Positions 18,127 through 27,861 of a DNA stretch of 64,000 bases are shown here, piece after piece. The DNA comes from Sphingobium sp. AP49 (lineage in GTDB: Bacteria; Pseudomonadota; Alphaproteobacteria; Sphingomonadales; Sphingomonadaceae): positions 3,541,501-3,605,500 of the forward strand of contig NZ_CP124576.1 of NCBI RefSeq assembly GCF_000281715.2, written 5' to 3'. The notes beneath the pieces were generated by a model. The model worked only from the letters and a program-made list of their open reading frames with translations, did no database searches and had not been told where the DNA came from. Made by a program: the position numbers and the translations under genes. Positions within the stretch are counted from its first letter, which is position 1; each line of letters begins with the position of its first letter.

Positions 18127-19020
18127 CTATTCCGCCGCCATCGCATAGCCGCTGCGCGGCAGTTCATCCGCCAGCGCCTCGACCATCGCCGCCACTACCC
18201 CTTGCATCCGCGCAAGCCCCGGTCCGGGCCGGTCAAGCGTCACATCAAGATAAAGCGCGCGATCAATCTCCACCTGCAGGGCGTGCAAGCCGAATTCGGG
18301 TCGTCCATGCCGGTCGATCAGATGATCGCCGGCATAGGGATGGTTCTGCGCAACGATTATGCCATGGCTCGCGGCAACATCGGCCGCCAGCGTCACCAGC
18401 CGGGCCGCCGCACCACGTCCAAATCGATCGCCCAGCACCATCCCGGGCGCGGACTGTCCCGCCGCTGGCGGCGGCAGCGGCGGCATGGAATGCAGGTCGA
18501 TCAGGATTGCGTGCCCATGGATTTCCCGCGCGCTGCTCAACAACTGCGCCAGCGTCGCGTGATAGGGGCGGTGGATGGTCTCGATCCGCCGCTGGACCTC
18601 GGCCCAGGGCAGCGGCCGTTGCCACAGATCGTTCACACCGGGCAAGCGTCGGGGAATGAGCCCCAGCCCCCCACGCAGCTTGGCGCTGCTCTGCAACGGC
18701 AGGTCACGGGGCAATCCCGTGACCATGGCCGGATCGATTTCACGTTCATGACGGTTGAGATCGATCGACGCGCGCGATGCGCGTGCGATCACGACACTAT
18801 ATCCGCGCGCGATCAGCGGGACCGCCAACATGTCTACCCAGCGATCCTCCAATCGGCGTAGCACATCGGGGCGGACCCGCGCTTCGGCCAACAATTCGGG
18901 TGGATAATCGCGGCCGGCATGGGGCACGGACAGGATGACCGGAGTGATGGGCTGGAGGGAGCCATGACGGTCATACGCAACCGCGCTTTGCGCCGGCAGG
19001 CACTGGCCGGGATGATCCAA
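18127..19020 (-). CDS. N-formylglutamate amidohydrolase family protein
   Basis: This 297-residue FGase-family hydrolase shows ILSVPHAGRDYP, SRASIDLNRHEREIDP, LIDLHSMPP and HPYAGDHLIDRHG. The metal-binding His/Asp/Glu pattern is that of the HutG-like amidohydrolases, which hydrolyse N-formyl-glutamate. No hut genes are adjacent. I chose the TTG at 19020 because AAAGGAG sits six bases upstream; the reading to 19047 has no such site. It is divergent from cpdR. Confidence 0.82.
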   Translation of the reverse strand: MDHPGQCLPAQSAVAYDRHGSLQPITPVILSVPHAGRDYPPELLAEARVRPDVLRRLEDRWVDMLAVPLIARGYSVVIARASRASIDLNRHEREIDPAMVTGLPRDLPLQSSAKLRGGLGLIPRRLPGVNDLWQRPLPWAEVQRRIETIHRPYHATLAQLLSSAREIHGHAILIDLHSMPPLPPPAAGQSAPGMVLGDRFGRGAAARLVTLAADVAASHGIIVAQNHPYAGDHLIDRHGRPEFGLHALQVEIDRALYLDVTLDRPGPGLARMQGVVAAMVEALADELPRSGYAMAAE

Positions 19021-19164
19021 TGGCGCTCCTTTCACCGGCCGCGCCAAAAATGGTTAGTCGGCTGGATAATATTTACACCTTGTCGCATATATCAGCATGG
19101 CATGCCACCCCGGGGGGAAGGGCATAGGGCCGACACAGGGCGGCATACGGGATAATTGGGGTCA

Positions 19165-19542
19165 ATGGTTCGAATCCTGCTGGCGGAAGACGACGAGAGC
19201 ATGCGCAGCTATCTGGCGCGCGCCCTGGAAAAGTCGGGTTATGATGTGGTGGCGGTCGCGACCGGTACCGAAGCGGTGCCGCATATCGAATCGGACCGAT
19301 TCGACCTGCTGCTGACCGACATCGTTATGCCCGAAATGGATGGGATCGAACTGGCCCAGCACACCGCATCGGTGGCGCCGGATACGCGGATCATGTTCAT
19401 TACCGGCTTTGCGGCAGTCACTTTGAAGGCAGGCAAGGCAGTGCCACAGGCGAAAGTGCTATCGAAGCCTTTTCACCTGCGCGATCTGGTGCTGGAAGTC
19501 GAACGGATGTTCGGCAGCGAGACGTTGAGCGGCCTTAGCTAG
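19165..19542 (+). CDS. cpdR: CpdR-type single-domain response regulator
   Basis: This 125-residue receiver domain has no output domain. Acidic pocket LAEDDE, phospho-acceptor Asp in [13 protein letters not shown], Thr in FITGFA, and Lys in [10 protein letters not shown]. In Caulobacter, CpdR is dephosphorylated through the CckA-ChpT relay and then brings ClpXP to cell-cycle substrates such as CtrA. The match to CpdR is by sequence style and length. The ATG at 19165 aligns with the family; the TTG nine bases upstream is less likely. Its end overlaps dctA by 8 bases on the opposite strand. Confidence 0.85.
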   Translation: MVRILLAEDDESMRSYLARALEKSGYDVVAVATGTEAVPHIESDRFDLLLTDIVMPEMDGIELAQHTASVAPDTRIMFITGFAAVTLKAGKAVPQAKVLSKPFHLRDLVLEVERMFGSETLSGLS

Positions 19543-20875
19543 CCGCTTCCGCCTCGCCCGGCGCCTGCCCCAGCGGCGGCAGCGGCTTGCCGGCCATGGC
19601 GGCCGCGAAACGCTCGCGATCGAGCCCCTTTTCCCACGCCGACACCACCACCGTTGCAACGGCGTTGCCGACGAAGTTGGTGAGGCTGCGGCATTCGCTC
19701 ATGAAACGGTCGACGCCCAGGATCAGCGTCATCCCCGCGACAGGCACCGATGGAACGATGGAAAGCGTCGCCGCCAGGGTGATGAAACCGGCGCCGGTGA
19801 CACCGGCCGCGCCCTTGGACGACAGCATAGCCACCAGCAACAGCAGCAACTGCTCTTCCAGGCTCAGATGCACATTGGTGGCCTGTGCGATGAACAGCGC
19901 CGCCAGCGTCATGTAGATGTTGGTCCCGTCGAGGTTGAAGCTGTAGCCGGTCGGCACGACCAGCCCGACCACCGACTTGCGGCAACCGGCCTGTTCCATC
20001 TTTTCGATCAGGCTGGGCAGCGCGGCTTCCGACGATGACGTCCCGAGCACCAGCAGCAGTTCGGCGCGCAGATAGCGGATCAGGTGCAGGATATTGAAGC
20101 CCGCGAACCAGGCGACCGTGCCCAGTACCACCAGCACGAACAGGATCGAGGTCAGATAGAAAGTCGCGACCAGCCCCGCGAGATTGGCGAGCGTGCCCAC
20201 GCCATATTTGGCGACGGTGAAGGCCATCGCGCCGAATGCGCCCAGGGGCGCCGCCTTCATCAGGAAAGAGACCAGCTTGAAGATCGCCAGGCTGGCAGAT
20301 TCGAGCACCGTCATCAGTGGCTCGGCCTTTTCCCCGATCATGCTGAGCGCAATGCCGAACAGGATCGCGACGAACAGCACCTGCAGGATATTGTGGCCGT
20401 CCGCCACCGCCGACACCAGGGTCGCGGGAATGACGTTGAGCAGGAAGGCGACCAGCGTGCGATCATGCGCCTGCTGGGCATAATCGGCAATCTTGCTGGC
20501 ATCCAGGCTGGCGGGATCGATGTTGAGGCCCGCCCCCGGCTGCACGACATTGGCGATGATGAGGCCGACGATCAGCGCCAGGGTGGAGAAGGTCAGGAAA
20601 TAGGCGAAAGCCTTGGCCGCGACCCGGCCGATGGCGCCTAGTTCCTTCATGCCGGCAATGCCGGTGACGATCGTCAGGAAGATGACCGGCGCGATGATCA
20701 TGCGCACCAGCGCGATGAAGGCATCGCCCAGCGGCTTCATCGCCTCGCCCGTCGCGGGGAAATAATGCCCCAGCAGCACACCCAGGGAGATCGCCACAAG
20801 TACCTGGAAATACAGATGGCGATAGAAGGGCAGCGGCCGAACCGGCTCCGTCGGCGTCGATGGCGTTGGCAGCAT
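19535..20875 (-). CDS. dctA: C4-dicarboxylate:cation symporter DctA
   Basis: This 446-residue inner-membrane transporter of the DAACS family takes up succinate, fumarate and malate with protons or sodium. It shows family signatures: [17 protein letters not shown], the serine-rich re-entrant loop [13 protein letters not shown], the substrate motif [20 protein letters not shown], and [13 protein letters not shown] followed by [18 protein letters not shown]. The length is typical. No dctBD regulators are nearby. Confidence 0.93.
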   Translation of the reverse strand: MLPTPSTPTEPVRPLPFYRHLYFQVLVAISLGVLLGHYFPATGEAMKPLGDAFIALVRMIIAPVIFLTIVTGIAGMKELGAIGRVAAKAFAYFLTFSTLALIVGLIIANVVQPGAGLNIDPASLDASKIADYAQQAHDRTLVAFLLNVIPATLVSAVADGHNILQVLFVAILFGIALSMIGEKAEPLMTVLESASLAIFKLVSFLMKAAPLGAFGAMAFTVAKYGVGTLANLAGLVATFYLTSILFVLVVLGTVAWFAGFNILHLIRYLRAELLLVLGTSSSEAALPSLIEKMEQAGCRKSVVGLVVPTGYSFNLDGTNIYMTLAALFIAQATNVHLSLEEQLLLLLVAMLSSKGAAGVTGAGFITLAATLSIVPSVPVAGMTLILGVDRFMSECRSLTNFVGNAVATVVVSAWEKGLDRERFAAAMAGKPLPPLGQAPGEAEAAS

Positions 20876-21018
20876 GATGGTTTCGCGTCCCCCTTATTGG
20901 CATCGCAGCATATGGCCTCTCCGCCCCCTGTCCAGCCGACTTGGAAAATCTTTCTGAGCGAAGTGCGATTTACCGCTTGCGCGAGTCACCGCCCCCCGTT
21001 ATTGGCCCCCTCCACGGC

Positions 21019-21093
21019 GGGCGTGTAGCTCAGTGGTAGAGCACTGTGTTGACATCGCAGGGGTCGCAAGTTCAATCCTTGCCACGCCCACCA
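21019..21093 (+). tRNA. tRNA-Val (GAC anticodon)
   Basis: A complete cloverleaf is visible: acceptor stem GGGCGTG/CACGCCC (21019-21025 with 21083-21089), D arm GCTCAGTGGTAGAGC, anticodon stem CTGTG/CGCAG around loop TTGACAT giving anticodon GAC, T arm GCAAGTTCAATCCTTGC, discriminator A and an encoded CCA (21091-21093). A terminator hairpin follows five bases later. Confidence 0.96.
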
Positions 21094-21097
21094 TGAC

Positions 21098-21138
21098 AAA
21101 GCCCGTCACCTGATTTTCAGGTGGCGGGCTTTCTCTTT
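21098..21138 (+). terminator. Rho-independent terminator after tRNA-Val
   Basis: Stem AAAGCCCG(T)CACCTGA / TCAGGTG(G)CGGGCTTT with a three-base loop, followed by CTCTTTT. It begins five bases after the tRNA CCA end, so the tRNA is a single-gene transcript. Confidence 0.9.
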
Positions 21139-21192
21139 TCCACCATCAGCGATCCCATCTATGGCACTGGACAACGACTGGAGGGATTGCTG

Positions 21193-21831
21193 ATGACGCC
21201 GCAATGCGTGTCCATGGCTGGACGACAAGTGCTGTTCGTGATGGCCGTGCAGGCCGAATATGGCCCCCACCTGCAGGATCGCTTCGTTCCGCTGATGACC
21301 GGCGTCGGCCCGGTCGAAGCCGCCATCGCAACCAGCATCACCCTTGATCGCATGGCGCAGGCCAATGCCCTGCCCGATCTGGTCGTCTCGCTGGGCTCAG
21401 CGGGATCGCGGATCGGGACATTGGGTGATGTCTATCAGGTCGCCAGCGTGGCCTGGCGGGACATGGATGCCTCGCGCCTGGGCTTTATCAAGGGCGTGAC
21501 GCCCTTTGTCGATCACCCGGTCCATCTGCCGCTCGAAACCCCGCTGGAATTGCGGGCGCTGCGCCTTTCGACCGGTGCCGACATCGTGGGCGGGGACGGC
21601 TATGCAGCGATCGACGCGGAGATGGTGGATATGGAGACATTTGCCGTGGCGCGCGCCTGCGCACGCTTCGGCGTGCCATTGATGGGCCTGCGCGGCATTT
21701 CGGACGGTCCGGGCGAACTCAACGACATGCTCGGCTGGACTCAATTGCTGGCACTGATCGACGAGCGGCTGGCGCATGCCGTCGACAATTTGCCCCAGGC
21801 GCTGGCCGGCTGGGCAAGGGCTGCAGAATAA
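21193..21831 (+). CDS. MTA/SAH nucleosidase-like phosphorylase-family protein
   Basis: This 212-residue protein is of the PNP/UDP family. LFVMAVQAEYG at the N-terminus, TGVGPVEAAIAT, VSLGSAGSR and the specificity segment EMVDMETFAVARACARFGVP followed by RGISDG match 5'-methylthioadenosine/S-adenosylhomocysteine nucleosidases. These cleave adenine from MTA or SAH, and the conserved Glu and Asp carry the catalytic chemistry. The ATG at 21193 follows a GAGGG ribosome site. A substrate other than MTA/SAH cannot be excluded. Confidence 0.82.
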   Translation: MTPQCVSMAGRQVLFVMAVQAEYGPHLQDRFVPLMTGVGPVEAAIATSITLDRMAQANALPDLVVSLGSAGSRIGTLGDVYQVASVAWRDMDASRLGFIKGVTPFVDHPVHLPLETPLELRALRLSTGADIVGGDGYAAIDAEMVDMETFAVARACARFGVPLMGLRGISDGPGELNDMLGWTQLLALIDERLAHAVDNLPQALAGWARAAE

Positions 21832-21835
21832 GAGA

Positions 21836-22909
21836 TCAGCAGCTTCCCGGTACCACCGCAGCATCACGCGGCCAGGATAGTTCATAGGTCACCAGGAAGC
21901 CATCATGGTCGGACAGTTCCGGCCCGCTCGGCCCGCCGTCGAACATGGCCTCTACCCGAACCGGCCGGACCGATACCCGGTCGCCCGGCCAGAAAAATTG
22001 CAGATCCTGTGTGTCCATCCAGGGTTCGTCGCCATCCCAGGACATGCGCACATCACAGCCAGATGCCGGATCAGCGCAGACCCGATGGACCAGATCGAGC
22101 GACTGGTAACGCGAGAAATTATCCCAGCGCGGTTCGGAATGGCGCATGTTGAAATCGCCACCGAAGATCAGCGGATAGGCATCATCATGGCTGGCATCGA
22201 TGAAGGCGGAGGCTTCGAGCGCCTGGCGGTCGTGCGCTTCCAGATTGCGCCTTTCCGGCGCGCGGGAGGCGCCGCGCGAGTTCATGTGCGTGTCATAGAT
22301 GTCGATCGGCGTGGGGACACCGGGAATGGCGATGCGGGCCAGCACGATCCCCTTGTTCGACAGGCAGTCGAAGCCCGCACAGGATTTGCGGCCATAGGCC
22401 CGCCTTTGCGTCAGGATAATCGGATAGCGCGATGCGACCGCCAGCCCGCTGCCCGAAAAATGGATGCCGATCTCGCCCCGGTCGATATGCGATTTCCCCG
22501 GCAGTTTTTCCTTCGTCGATCCCCGCGCCTTGGTCGTCCGTTGCGGACCGGCGGTGATGGCGGGATAGCCGGTGTCGGCCACGGCCTGCTTGGCCGCGCC
22601 GCTGAACATTTCCTGGAACAGGACGACATCAGGCGCCTTCCCGGCAGCACGCAGTTCGGCGAGCCGCGCGGCAATCTGATGCAATGATGGCCCTCTACCG
22701 CTGCGCGCCGGCCAGCCCAGCCCTTCGATATTGAACGTCAGCACCGAAAGACGGGTGGTGATGCGACCGGCATCGGGCGCAGCCAGCGGCGGCGCTATGG
22801 CTGCGGCACAGGACAGGTCGCGATAGGGCGCCGGCGTCGCGCAGGCCGTCAGGAGCAGCGGCAGCAGGACAGCGGGCCAGCAGCGGGAAGAGCGGGGAAT
22901 TGCGATCAT
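21836..22909 (-). CDS. Lipoprotein of the endonuclease/exonuclease/phosphatase (EEP) family
   Basis: The 357-residue protein starts at the ATG at 22909 (GAGGAGG just upstream) and has a lipobox LLTAC near residue 18. The EEP fold shows LTFNIEG, FQEM (metal Glu), YDTHMNS, GGDFNMRH and LSDHDGFL near the C-terminus. These residues bind Mg and cut phosphodiester bonds. Secreted EEP proteins include sphingomyelinase-like and DNase-like enzymes. In a sphingolipid-making bacterium a lipid substrate is an attractive but unproved guess. Its 3' end is five bases from the convergent nucleosidase gene. Confidence 0.85.
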   Translation of the reverse strand: MIAIPRSSRCWPAVLLPLLLTACATPAPYRDLSCAAAIAPPLAAPDAGRITTRLSVLTFNIEGLGWPARSGRGPSLHQIAARLAELRAAGKAPDVVLFQEMFSGAAKQAVADTGYPAITAGPQRTTKARGSTKEKLPGKSHIDRGEIGIHFSGSGLAVASRYPIILTQRRAYGRKSCAGFDCLSNKGIVLARIAIPGVPTPIDIYDTHMNSRGASRAPERRNLEAHDRQALEASAFIDASHDDAYPLIFGGDFNMRHSEPRWDNFSRYQSLDLVHRVCADPASGCDVRMSWDGDEPWMDTQDLQFFWPGDRVSVRPVRVEAMFDGGPSGPELSDHDGFLVTYELSWPRDAAVVPGSC

Positions 22910-22980
22910 GGCCTCCTCACCGTCGGACCGCAGCATGATCGCGCGAAATGGCGCCGGTCGCAACCGGCACATGAGGCAGC

Positions 22981-23517
22981 CTAGTCGCCCTCGAACACCA
23001 GGATCGCACGGGAGGGAACACCGTCCTGTTCCAGCGCGGCGAGACCACCCAGATCCGGCAGGTCGATCGCGAACAGCGCCATCAGCACGCTCGCCCCCTG
23101 TTCGCGCAGCAGCCGCGCGGCCGCCTGCGCGGTACCGCCGGTGGCGATCAGGTCGTCGACCAACAGCACGCGGGCACCTTCGGGCACCTGCCCTTCATGC
23201 AGTTCGAGGCGATCGGTGCCATATTCCAGCACATAGTCGATGCCAACGGTCTTGCCCGGCAGCTTGCCCTTCTTGCGGACCGGAACGAAGCCCTTGCCCA
23301 GCTTCAGCGCCAGTGCCGCGCCCAGGATGAAGCCGCGCGCCTCCACGCCGACGATCAGGTCGGGGTCGAGCGGCCCTGCTACCTTTGCCATCTGGTCGAT
23401 CAGTTCGGCAAGACCCGGCCCGTCGGCCAGCAGCGTCGTGATGTCGCGAAACTGGATGCCCGGCTTGGGGAAGTCGGGGATGGTGCGGACCAGCGCGGTC
23501 AGACTATCGATGCTCAT
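22981..23517 (-). CDS. apt: Adenine phosphoribosyltransferase
   Basis: This 178-residue purine-salvage enzyme converts adenine plus PRPP to AMP. RTIPDFPKPGIQFRDITTLL at the N-terminus, ARGFILGAALA, and the PRPP loop VLLVDDLIATGGTA (about 115-128) are diagnostic. It lies downstream of petC, separated by a probable terminator at 23539-23568. Confidence 0.96.
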   Translation of the reverse strand: MSIDSLTALVRTIPDFPKPGIQFRDITTLLADGPGLAELIDQMAKVAGPLDPDLIVGVEARGFILGAALALKLGKGFVPVRKKGKLPGKTVGIDYVLEYGTDRLELHEGQVPEGARVLLVDDLIATGGTAQAAARLLREQGASVLMALFAIDLPDLGGLAALEQDGVPSRAILVFEGD

Positions 23518-23538
23518 GGTTGAAGCCCCATAAGGAAA

Positions 23539-23568
23539 GGGCGCGCTCCCGACAAGGAAGCGCGCCCC
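23539..23568 (-). terminator. Hairpin between petC and apt
   Basis: A GC-rich stem (GGGGCGCGCTTCC paired imperfectly with GGGAGCGCGCCC, short loop) is followed in the minus direction by TTTCCTT. It is placed 31 bases after the petC stop and probably ends or attenuates the petABC message before apt. Confidence 0.65.
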
Positions 23569-23598
23569 GTTCTTTCATGCCATCGGGCGGAAGAGCGG

Positions 23599-24447
23599 TC
23601 AGGCCGCCTTCTTCTTGTCCGCCCAGATATTCTGATAAGCCATATAGGCAAGGCCCGTGGCGATCAGCAGGAAGAGGATCGTCGCCACGCCCGCGCGCCG
23701 GCGATTTTCCAGCTTCGGCTCGGCCGTCCAGCTAAGGAAAGCAGCCACGTCCTGCGACATCTGGTCGACCGTCGGCTTGGTCCCGTCGCCATAGGTCACC
23801 TGACCATCGGCCGACAGCGGCGGCGCCATGGCCAGGTTCAGGTTGGCGAAATAGGGGTTGAAGTGCAGCCCCTCGGGCGTCTTGGCATCCGGGAACTCCT
23901 TGAGCAGTTCGGCCGGCTGGTTCTGGAAGCCCGTCAGCAGCGAATAGACATAGGCAGAGCCATGGTGGCGCGCCTTGGTCATCAGCGACAAGTCTGGCGG
24001 GATCGCATTATTGTTCGCCGCCGCCGCCGCGACATTGTTCGCGAAGGGCTTGGGGAAATAATCCGCCGGGATCGGATCACGGGTCGAAGCCTCGCCAGTG
24101 GCGGGGTCGACATCCGGGGTCTTGATCGCCCAGTTCTTGGCGATCGCCTTGATCTCCGCTTCATTATAGCCAATGCCGGCCAGGTCGCGGAAGGCGACGA
24201 ACTTCAAGCTGTGGCAGGCCGAACAGACCTCCTTGAACACCTGGAAGCCGCGCTGGAGCTGCTGATTGTCATAGCGCCCCAGCGGCCCGTCGAACGAGAA
24301 GGAAACATGCTTGGGGTCACGGTGGAACTCATGCTCCACCGTCTTGGCCGGAGGCTCCACCACGTAGGAATAGGCACCCACGAGGAAGGAGATGAGCAGC
24401 CAGCCGGCGAAGAAGAGGCCGACAAGGAATGCGCCGATGCGTACCAT
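23599..24447 (-). CDS. petC: Cytochrome c1 of the bc1 complex
   Basis: This 282-residue subunit of ubiquinol:cytochrome c reductase has an N-terminal hydrophobic stretch (5-25) and the covalent heme site CSACH (75-79). It has the usual c1 segments (DLSLMTKARH, YVYSLLTGF, NPYFANLNLAMAPPLS) and a C-terminal anchor TILFLLIATGLAYMAYQ. Electrons pass from the Rieske centre through this heme to soluble or membrane cytochrome c. It is the third gene of petABC, 14 bases after petB. Confidence 0.96.
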   Translation of the reverse strand: MVRIGAFLVGLFFAGWLLISFLVGAYSYVVEPPAKTVEHEFHRDPKHVSFSFDGPLGRYDNQQLQRGFQVFKEVCSACHSLKFVAFRDLAGIGYNEAEIKAIAKNWAIKTPDVDPATGEASTRDPIPADYFPKPFANNVAAAAANNNAIPPDLSLMTKARHHGSAYVYSLLTGFQNQPAELLKEFPDAKTPEGLHFNPYFANLNLAMAPPLSADGQVTYGDGTKPTVDQMSQDVAAFLSWTAEPKLENRRRAGVATILFLLIATGLAYMAYQNIWADKKKAA

Positions 24448-24461
24448 GCTTGTCTTCCCCC

Positions 24462-25754
24462 TTATTCGGCCGGGACTGCGGCGGGTTCGCCGTCAGCCTT
24501 GGCATATTTGGCCAGCACCGCCTCGGTGATCGAGGTTGGCAGCGGCAGCGGCTTTTCGAAGCGCGCGATGAGCGGCAGGATGATCAGGAAATGGGCGAAA
24601 TAATAGGCCGCCGCGACCTGAGAGATCATCACATAGGGTTCCGCCGCCGGCGCACCGCCGCAATAGCCCAGGATCAGCACGTCGATGACGAGGATGATGA
24701 AGAACTTCTTGAACAGCGGACGATAGCTGCCCGACCGCACCGGCGAGGTGTCGAGCCAGGGCAGGAAGAAGAGCAGCAGGATCGATGCGAACATCGCCAG
24801 CACGCCCAGCAGCTTGGCCGGCACGAAGAAGAAGTCGACGGTGAAGGCGCGCAGGATCGCGTAGAAGGGCCAGAAATACCATTCAGGCACGATATGCGCC
24901 GGGGTCGAAAGCGGGTTCGCCTCGATATAATTGTCCGGGTGGCCCAGATAATTGGGCGCGAAGAACAGCAGGATCGCGAACAGGATCAAGAAGATGCCCG
25001 CCCCGAAACCGTCCTTTGCGGTATAATAGGGATGGAAGGGCACAGTATCCTGCGGTCCCTTCACCTCGACACCGGTCGGGTTGGAGGAGCCGGGAATGTG
25101 CAGCGCCCAGATATGCAGGATCACCACCGCCGCGATCACGAAGGGCAGCAGGAAGTGAAGCGAGAAGAAGCGGTTAAGCGAGGCGTTGCCGGGAGCGAAA
25201 CCGCCCAGCAGCCAGGTCTGGATCGGCTCGCCCACCACCGGGATCGCGCCGAACAGGCCGGTGATGACCTTGGCGCCCCAATAGCTCATCTGACCCCAGG
25301 GCAGGACATAGCCCATGAAGGCGGTCGCCATCATCAGCAGGAAGATGACGAGGCCGAGCAGCCAGACCATCTCGCGCGGCGCCTTGTAGCTACCGAAATA
25401 GAGGCCGCGGAAAATATGGAGATAGACGACGATGAAGAAGAAGCTGGCGCCGTTGGCATGCGCATAGCGCATCAGCCACCCAGCATTCACGTCGCGCATC
25501 GTCTGTTCGACGGTGCCGAAGGCGACCAGCGTATTGGCGCCATAATGCATCGCCATGACCACGCCGGTGACGATCTGGATCACCAGCGCCAGCCCGGCGA
25601 GGACGCCGAAATTCCAGAAATAATTGAGGTTGCGCGGCACCGGATAGCCGGCCCCGACGGCGTTGTAGACGAGGCGCGGCAGCGGCAGCTTCTCGTCGAT
25701 CCACTGCGTCAGCGGATGCTTGGGGGTATAATGTTCAGCCCATGGAAAGCTCAT
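24462..25754 (-). CDS. petB: Cytochrome b of the bc1 complex
   Basis: This 430-residue membrane subunit has eight to nine helices. The paired heme-ligand histidines are in helix B ([10 protein letters not shown], then [28 protein letters not shown]) and helix D ([18 protein letters not shown]). The Qo-site motif [15 protein letters not shown] is present. The ATG at 25754 follows GGGGGAC; a TTG at 25769 would overlap the petA stop and is less likely. It is the middle gene of the operon. Confidence 0.96.
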   Translation of the reverse strand: MSFPWAEHYTPKHPLTQWIDEKLPLPRLVYNAVGAGYPVPRNLNYFWNFGVLAGLALVIQIVTGVVMAMHYGANTLVAFGTVEQTMRDVNAGWLMRYAHANGASFFFIVVYLHIFRGLYFGSYKAPREMVWLLGLVIFLLMMATAFMGYVLPWGQMSYWGAKVITGLFGAIPVVGEPIQTWLLGGFAPGNASLNRFFSLHFLLPFVIAAVVILHIWALHIPGSSNPTGVEVKGPQDTVPFHPYYTAKDGFGAGIFLILFAILLFFAPNYLGHPDNYIEANPLSTPAHIVPEWYFWPFYAILRAFTVDFFFVPAKLLGVLAMFASILLLFFLPWLDTSPVRSGSYRPLFKKFFIILVIDVLILGYCGGAPAAEPYVMISQVAAAYYFAHFLIILPLIARFEKPLPLPTSITEAVLAKYAKADGEPAAVPAE

Positions 25755-25765
25755 GATGGTCCCCC

Positions 25766-26332
25766 TCAACCCACAAGAATGGCAGTGTCGGAAGTGAAGC
25801 TATACTTCGGCACTTCCAGATTCTTGGGGGCAGGCCCCTTACGGATGCGCGCGGCCGTGTCATAGGACGAGCCGTGGCAGGGGCAGAAATAACCGCCGAA
25901 TTCGCCGCGATTCTCGCCCTCGCCCGCGCCCAGCGGCACGCAGCCCAGATGGGTGCAGACGCCCATGGTGATCAGCCACTGCTTCTTGCCGTCGACGGTC
26001 CGCTCTTCCAGCGTCTGCGGATCGCGCAGCGTGGACGGGTCGACCTTGTCGGCCTCGGCGATTTCCTTTTCGGTAAGCTGGCGCACGAACAGCGGCTGCG
26101 ACCGGAAGGTCGTCTTGATCGCCATGCCGGGCTGGATCGCGGAAAGATCGACCGGTGTGGTCGCGAGCGCCAACACGTCGGCGCTGGGGTTCATCTGATC
26201 GATGAGCGGCAGGACGACGCCGACAGCGCCTACCCCCGCGAAGCTCACCGCAGCGACATTGATGAAATCACGGCGACGGACTCCGTCTTCGCCGGATAGA
26301 CCCTGCCCGTCAACTTGTTCTGAGTTCGCCAT
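25766..26332 (-). CDS. petA: Rieske iron-sulfur protein of the bc1 complex
   Basis: This 188-residue protein has a twin-arginine signal/anchor ([26 protein letters not shown], read in two parts). The 2Fe-2S ligands are C126/H128 (CTHLGC) and C150/H153 (CPCHGS). It is the first gene of petABC. The divergent trmL gene starts 194 bases away, so the petABC promoter lies in that gap. Confidence 0.97.
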   Translation of the reverse strand: MANSEQVDGQGLSGEDGVRRRDFINVAAVSFAGVGAVGVVLPLIDQMNPSADVLALATTPVDLSAIQPGMAIKTTFRSQPLFVRQLTEKEIAEADKVDPSTLRDPQTLEERTVDGKKQWLITMGVCTHLGCVPLGAGEGENRGEFGGYFCPCHGSSYDTAARIRKGPAPKNLEVPKYSFTSDTAILVG

Positions 26333-26526
26333 GCACCTCTACCCTTGCAAGACTTCCCTATTCACGCCGGAATGCCTTGAGTGACCATAATTATCAAGGG
26401 AGTTAGGGTCATACCCCGCCTCCCCCCGGCGTGGGTTGTGGGCCTGATAGCCGGACTGCAAGCGCTTTGCCAACCGCAAAGTCGCGCGGGCTATGACAAA
26501 TCGCCGCGCTGCATTATGCGGCTGCC

Positions 26527-26985
26527 ATGCGTATCGCTCTCTACCAACCCGAGATTGCCGGCAATGTGGGTGCCATCCTGCGCCTGGCCGCCTGTTTTTC
26601 CGTCCCGGTCGACATCATCATGCCTACCGGATTCGCCTTTTCCGATGCTCGCCTGAAGCGCGCGGCGATGGATTATGGCGAGGCGGCCGAGGTCGTGCGC
26701 CACGCCAATTTCGAGGCATTCGATGCAGAAAGACGCGCCGCTGGCCGTCGCCTGCTGCTGATGAGCAGCCATGCGTCGCAGCGACTGCCCGACGTGACAT
26801 TTCGCAGTGACGATGTCTTGCTGATGGGATCGGAGAGCGCGGGCGTGCCCGATCATGTCCGCGATCTGGCCGATATTCGCGTGCGCATTCCGATGGCACC
26901 GGGTTTCCGGTCGCTCAACATCGCCGTTTCCACGGGCATCGCCGTTGCCGAGGCCCTTCGCCAGACCGGGAGCTTCCCCGCATGA
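26527..26985 (+). CDS. trmL: tRNA (cytidine(34)-2'-O)-methyltransferase
   Basis: This 152-residue SPOUT methyltransferase methylates the wobble base of leucine tRNAs. IALYQPEIAGNVGAILRLAACF at the N-terminus (two parts), LLMGSESAGVP (SAM-binding knot) and RIPMAPGFRSLNIAVSTGIAV are typical of TrmL. The stop codon overlaps the hemF start (ATGA), so translation is coupled. Confidence 0.94.
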   Translation: MRIALYQPEIAGNVGAILRLAACFSVPVDIIMPTGFAFSDARLKRAAMDYGEAAEVVRHANFEAFDAERRAAGRRLLLMSSHASQRLPDVTFRSDDVLLMGSESAGVPDHVRDLADIRVRIPMAPGFRSLNIAVSTGIAVAEALRQTGSFPA

Positions 26986-27857
26986 CGCCTGACATCCGCT
27001 TTCCCTTGAACCCGCAGCAGCAGGCCGCCCGCAACTGGTTCGAATCGCTGCGCGACCGGATCTGCGCCGAGTTCGAGGCGATCGAACGCGAAGCCGGCAG
27101 CGACGCCCGCTTCACCTACACCCCTTGGGACCGTGAGGCCGAAGGCGTCGCTCCCGGTGAGGGCGGTGGCGGCGTGCGCGGCGTGATGAAGGGCAAGGTC
27201 TTCGAGAAGGTCGGCGTCAATATCTCCACCGTTACCGGCGATCTTGCCCCCGGCTTTGCCCAGACCATTCATGGCGCGGCCGACAATCCCGCTTTCTTCG
27301 CCACCGGCATCAGCCTGGTCGCCCATATGGCCAATCCGCATGTGCCCGCCGTCCATATGAACACCCGCTTCCTCAACACCACCAAAAACTGGTTCGGCGG
27401 TGGCGCGGACCTCAACCCGCCCATGCCGCGCGAGGAAGACACGGCCGATTTCCATGCCGTGCTGCAGGGCGCCTGTGACGCCCATGACCCGACTTATTAT
27501 CCGCGCTTCAAGAAATGGGCGGACGAGTATTTCTTCATCCCCCATCGCGGCGTGCATCGCGGCGTCGGCGGCATCTTCTACGACCATCTCGAATGCACCG
27601 ACAATGCCGCGTTCGACGCGAATTTCGCCTTCACCCGCGATGTCGGCGACGCTTTCCTGACCGCCTTCCCGCCGATCGTGCGGCGGCGGATGAACGAGGC
27701 GTGGAGCGAGGAGGAGTATCGCACCATGCTGGAATGGCGCGGTCGCTATGCCGAATTCAACCTGGTCCATGACCGCGGTACGCTGTTCGGGCTCAAGACC
27801 GGCGGCAATATCGACGCGATCCTGATGAGCCTGCCGCCGATGGCGAGCTGGAGCTGA
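26982..27857 (+). CDS. hemF: Oxygen-dependent coproporphyrinogen III oxidase
   Basis: The 291-residue heme-pathway enzyme decarboxylates coproporphyrinogen III to protoporphyrinogen IX using oxygen. GGGGVRGVMKGKVFEKVGVNIS, HMNTRFL, WFGGGADLNP, HRGVGGIFYDHLE and FNLVHDRGTLFGLKTGG are the family hallmarks. The ATG overlaps the trmL stop. The GNAT gene follows after four bases, so trmL-hemF-GNAT is one operon. Confidence 0.97.
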   Translation: MTPDIRFPLNPQQQAARNWFESLRDRICAEFEAIEREAGSDARFTYTPWDREAEGVAPGEGGGGVRGVMKGKVFEKVGVNISTVTGDLAPGFAQTIHGAADNPAFFATGISLVAHMANPHVPAVHMNTRFLNTTKNWFGGGADLNPPMPREEDTADFHAVLQGACDAHDPTYYPRFKKWADEYFFIPHRGVHRGVGGIFYDHLECTDNAAFDANFAFTRDVGDAFLTAFPPIVRRRMNEAWSEEEYRTMLEWRGRYAEFNLVHDRGTLFGLKTGGNIDAILMSLPPMASWS

Positions 27858-27861
27858 AATC

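Noticed and set aside
24429..25865. A 478-residue plus-strand frame opposite petB
   Set aside because: Glu/Arg/His/Gln-rich antisense composition; petB is certain.
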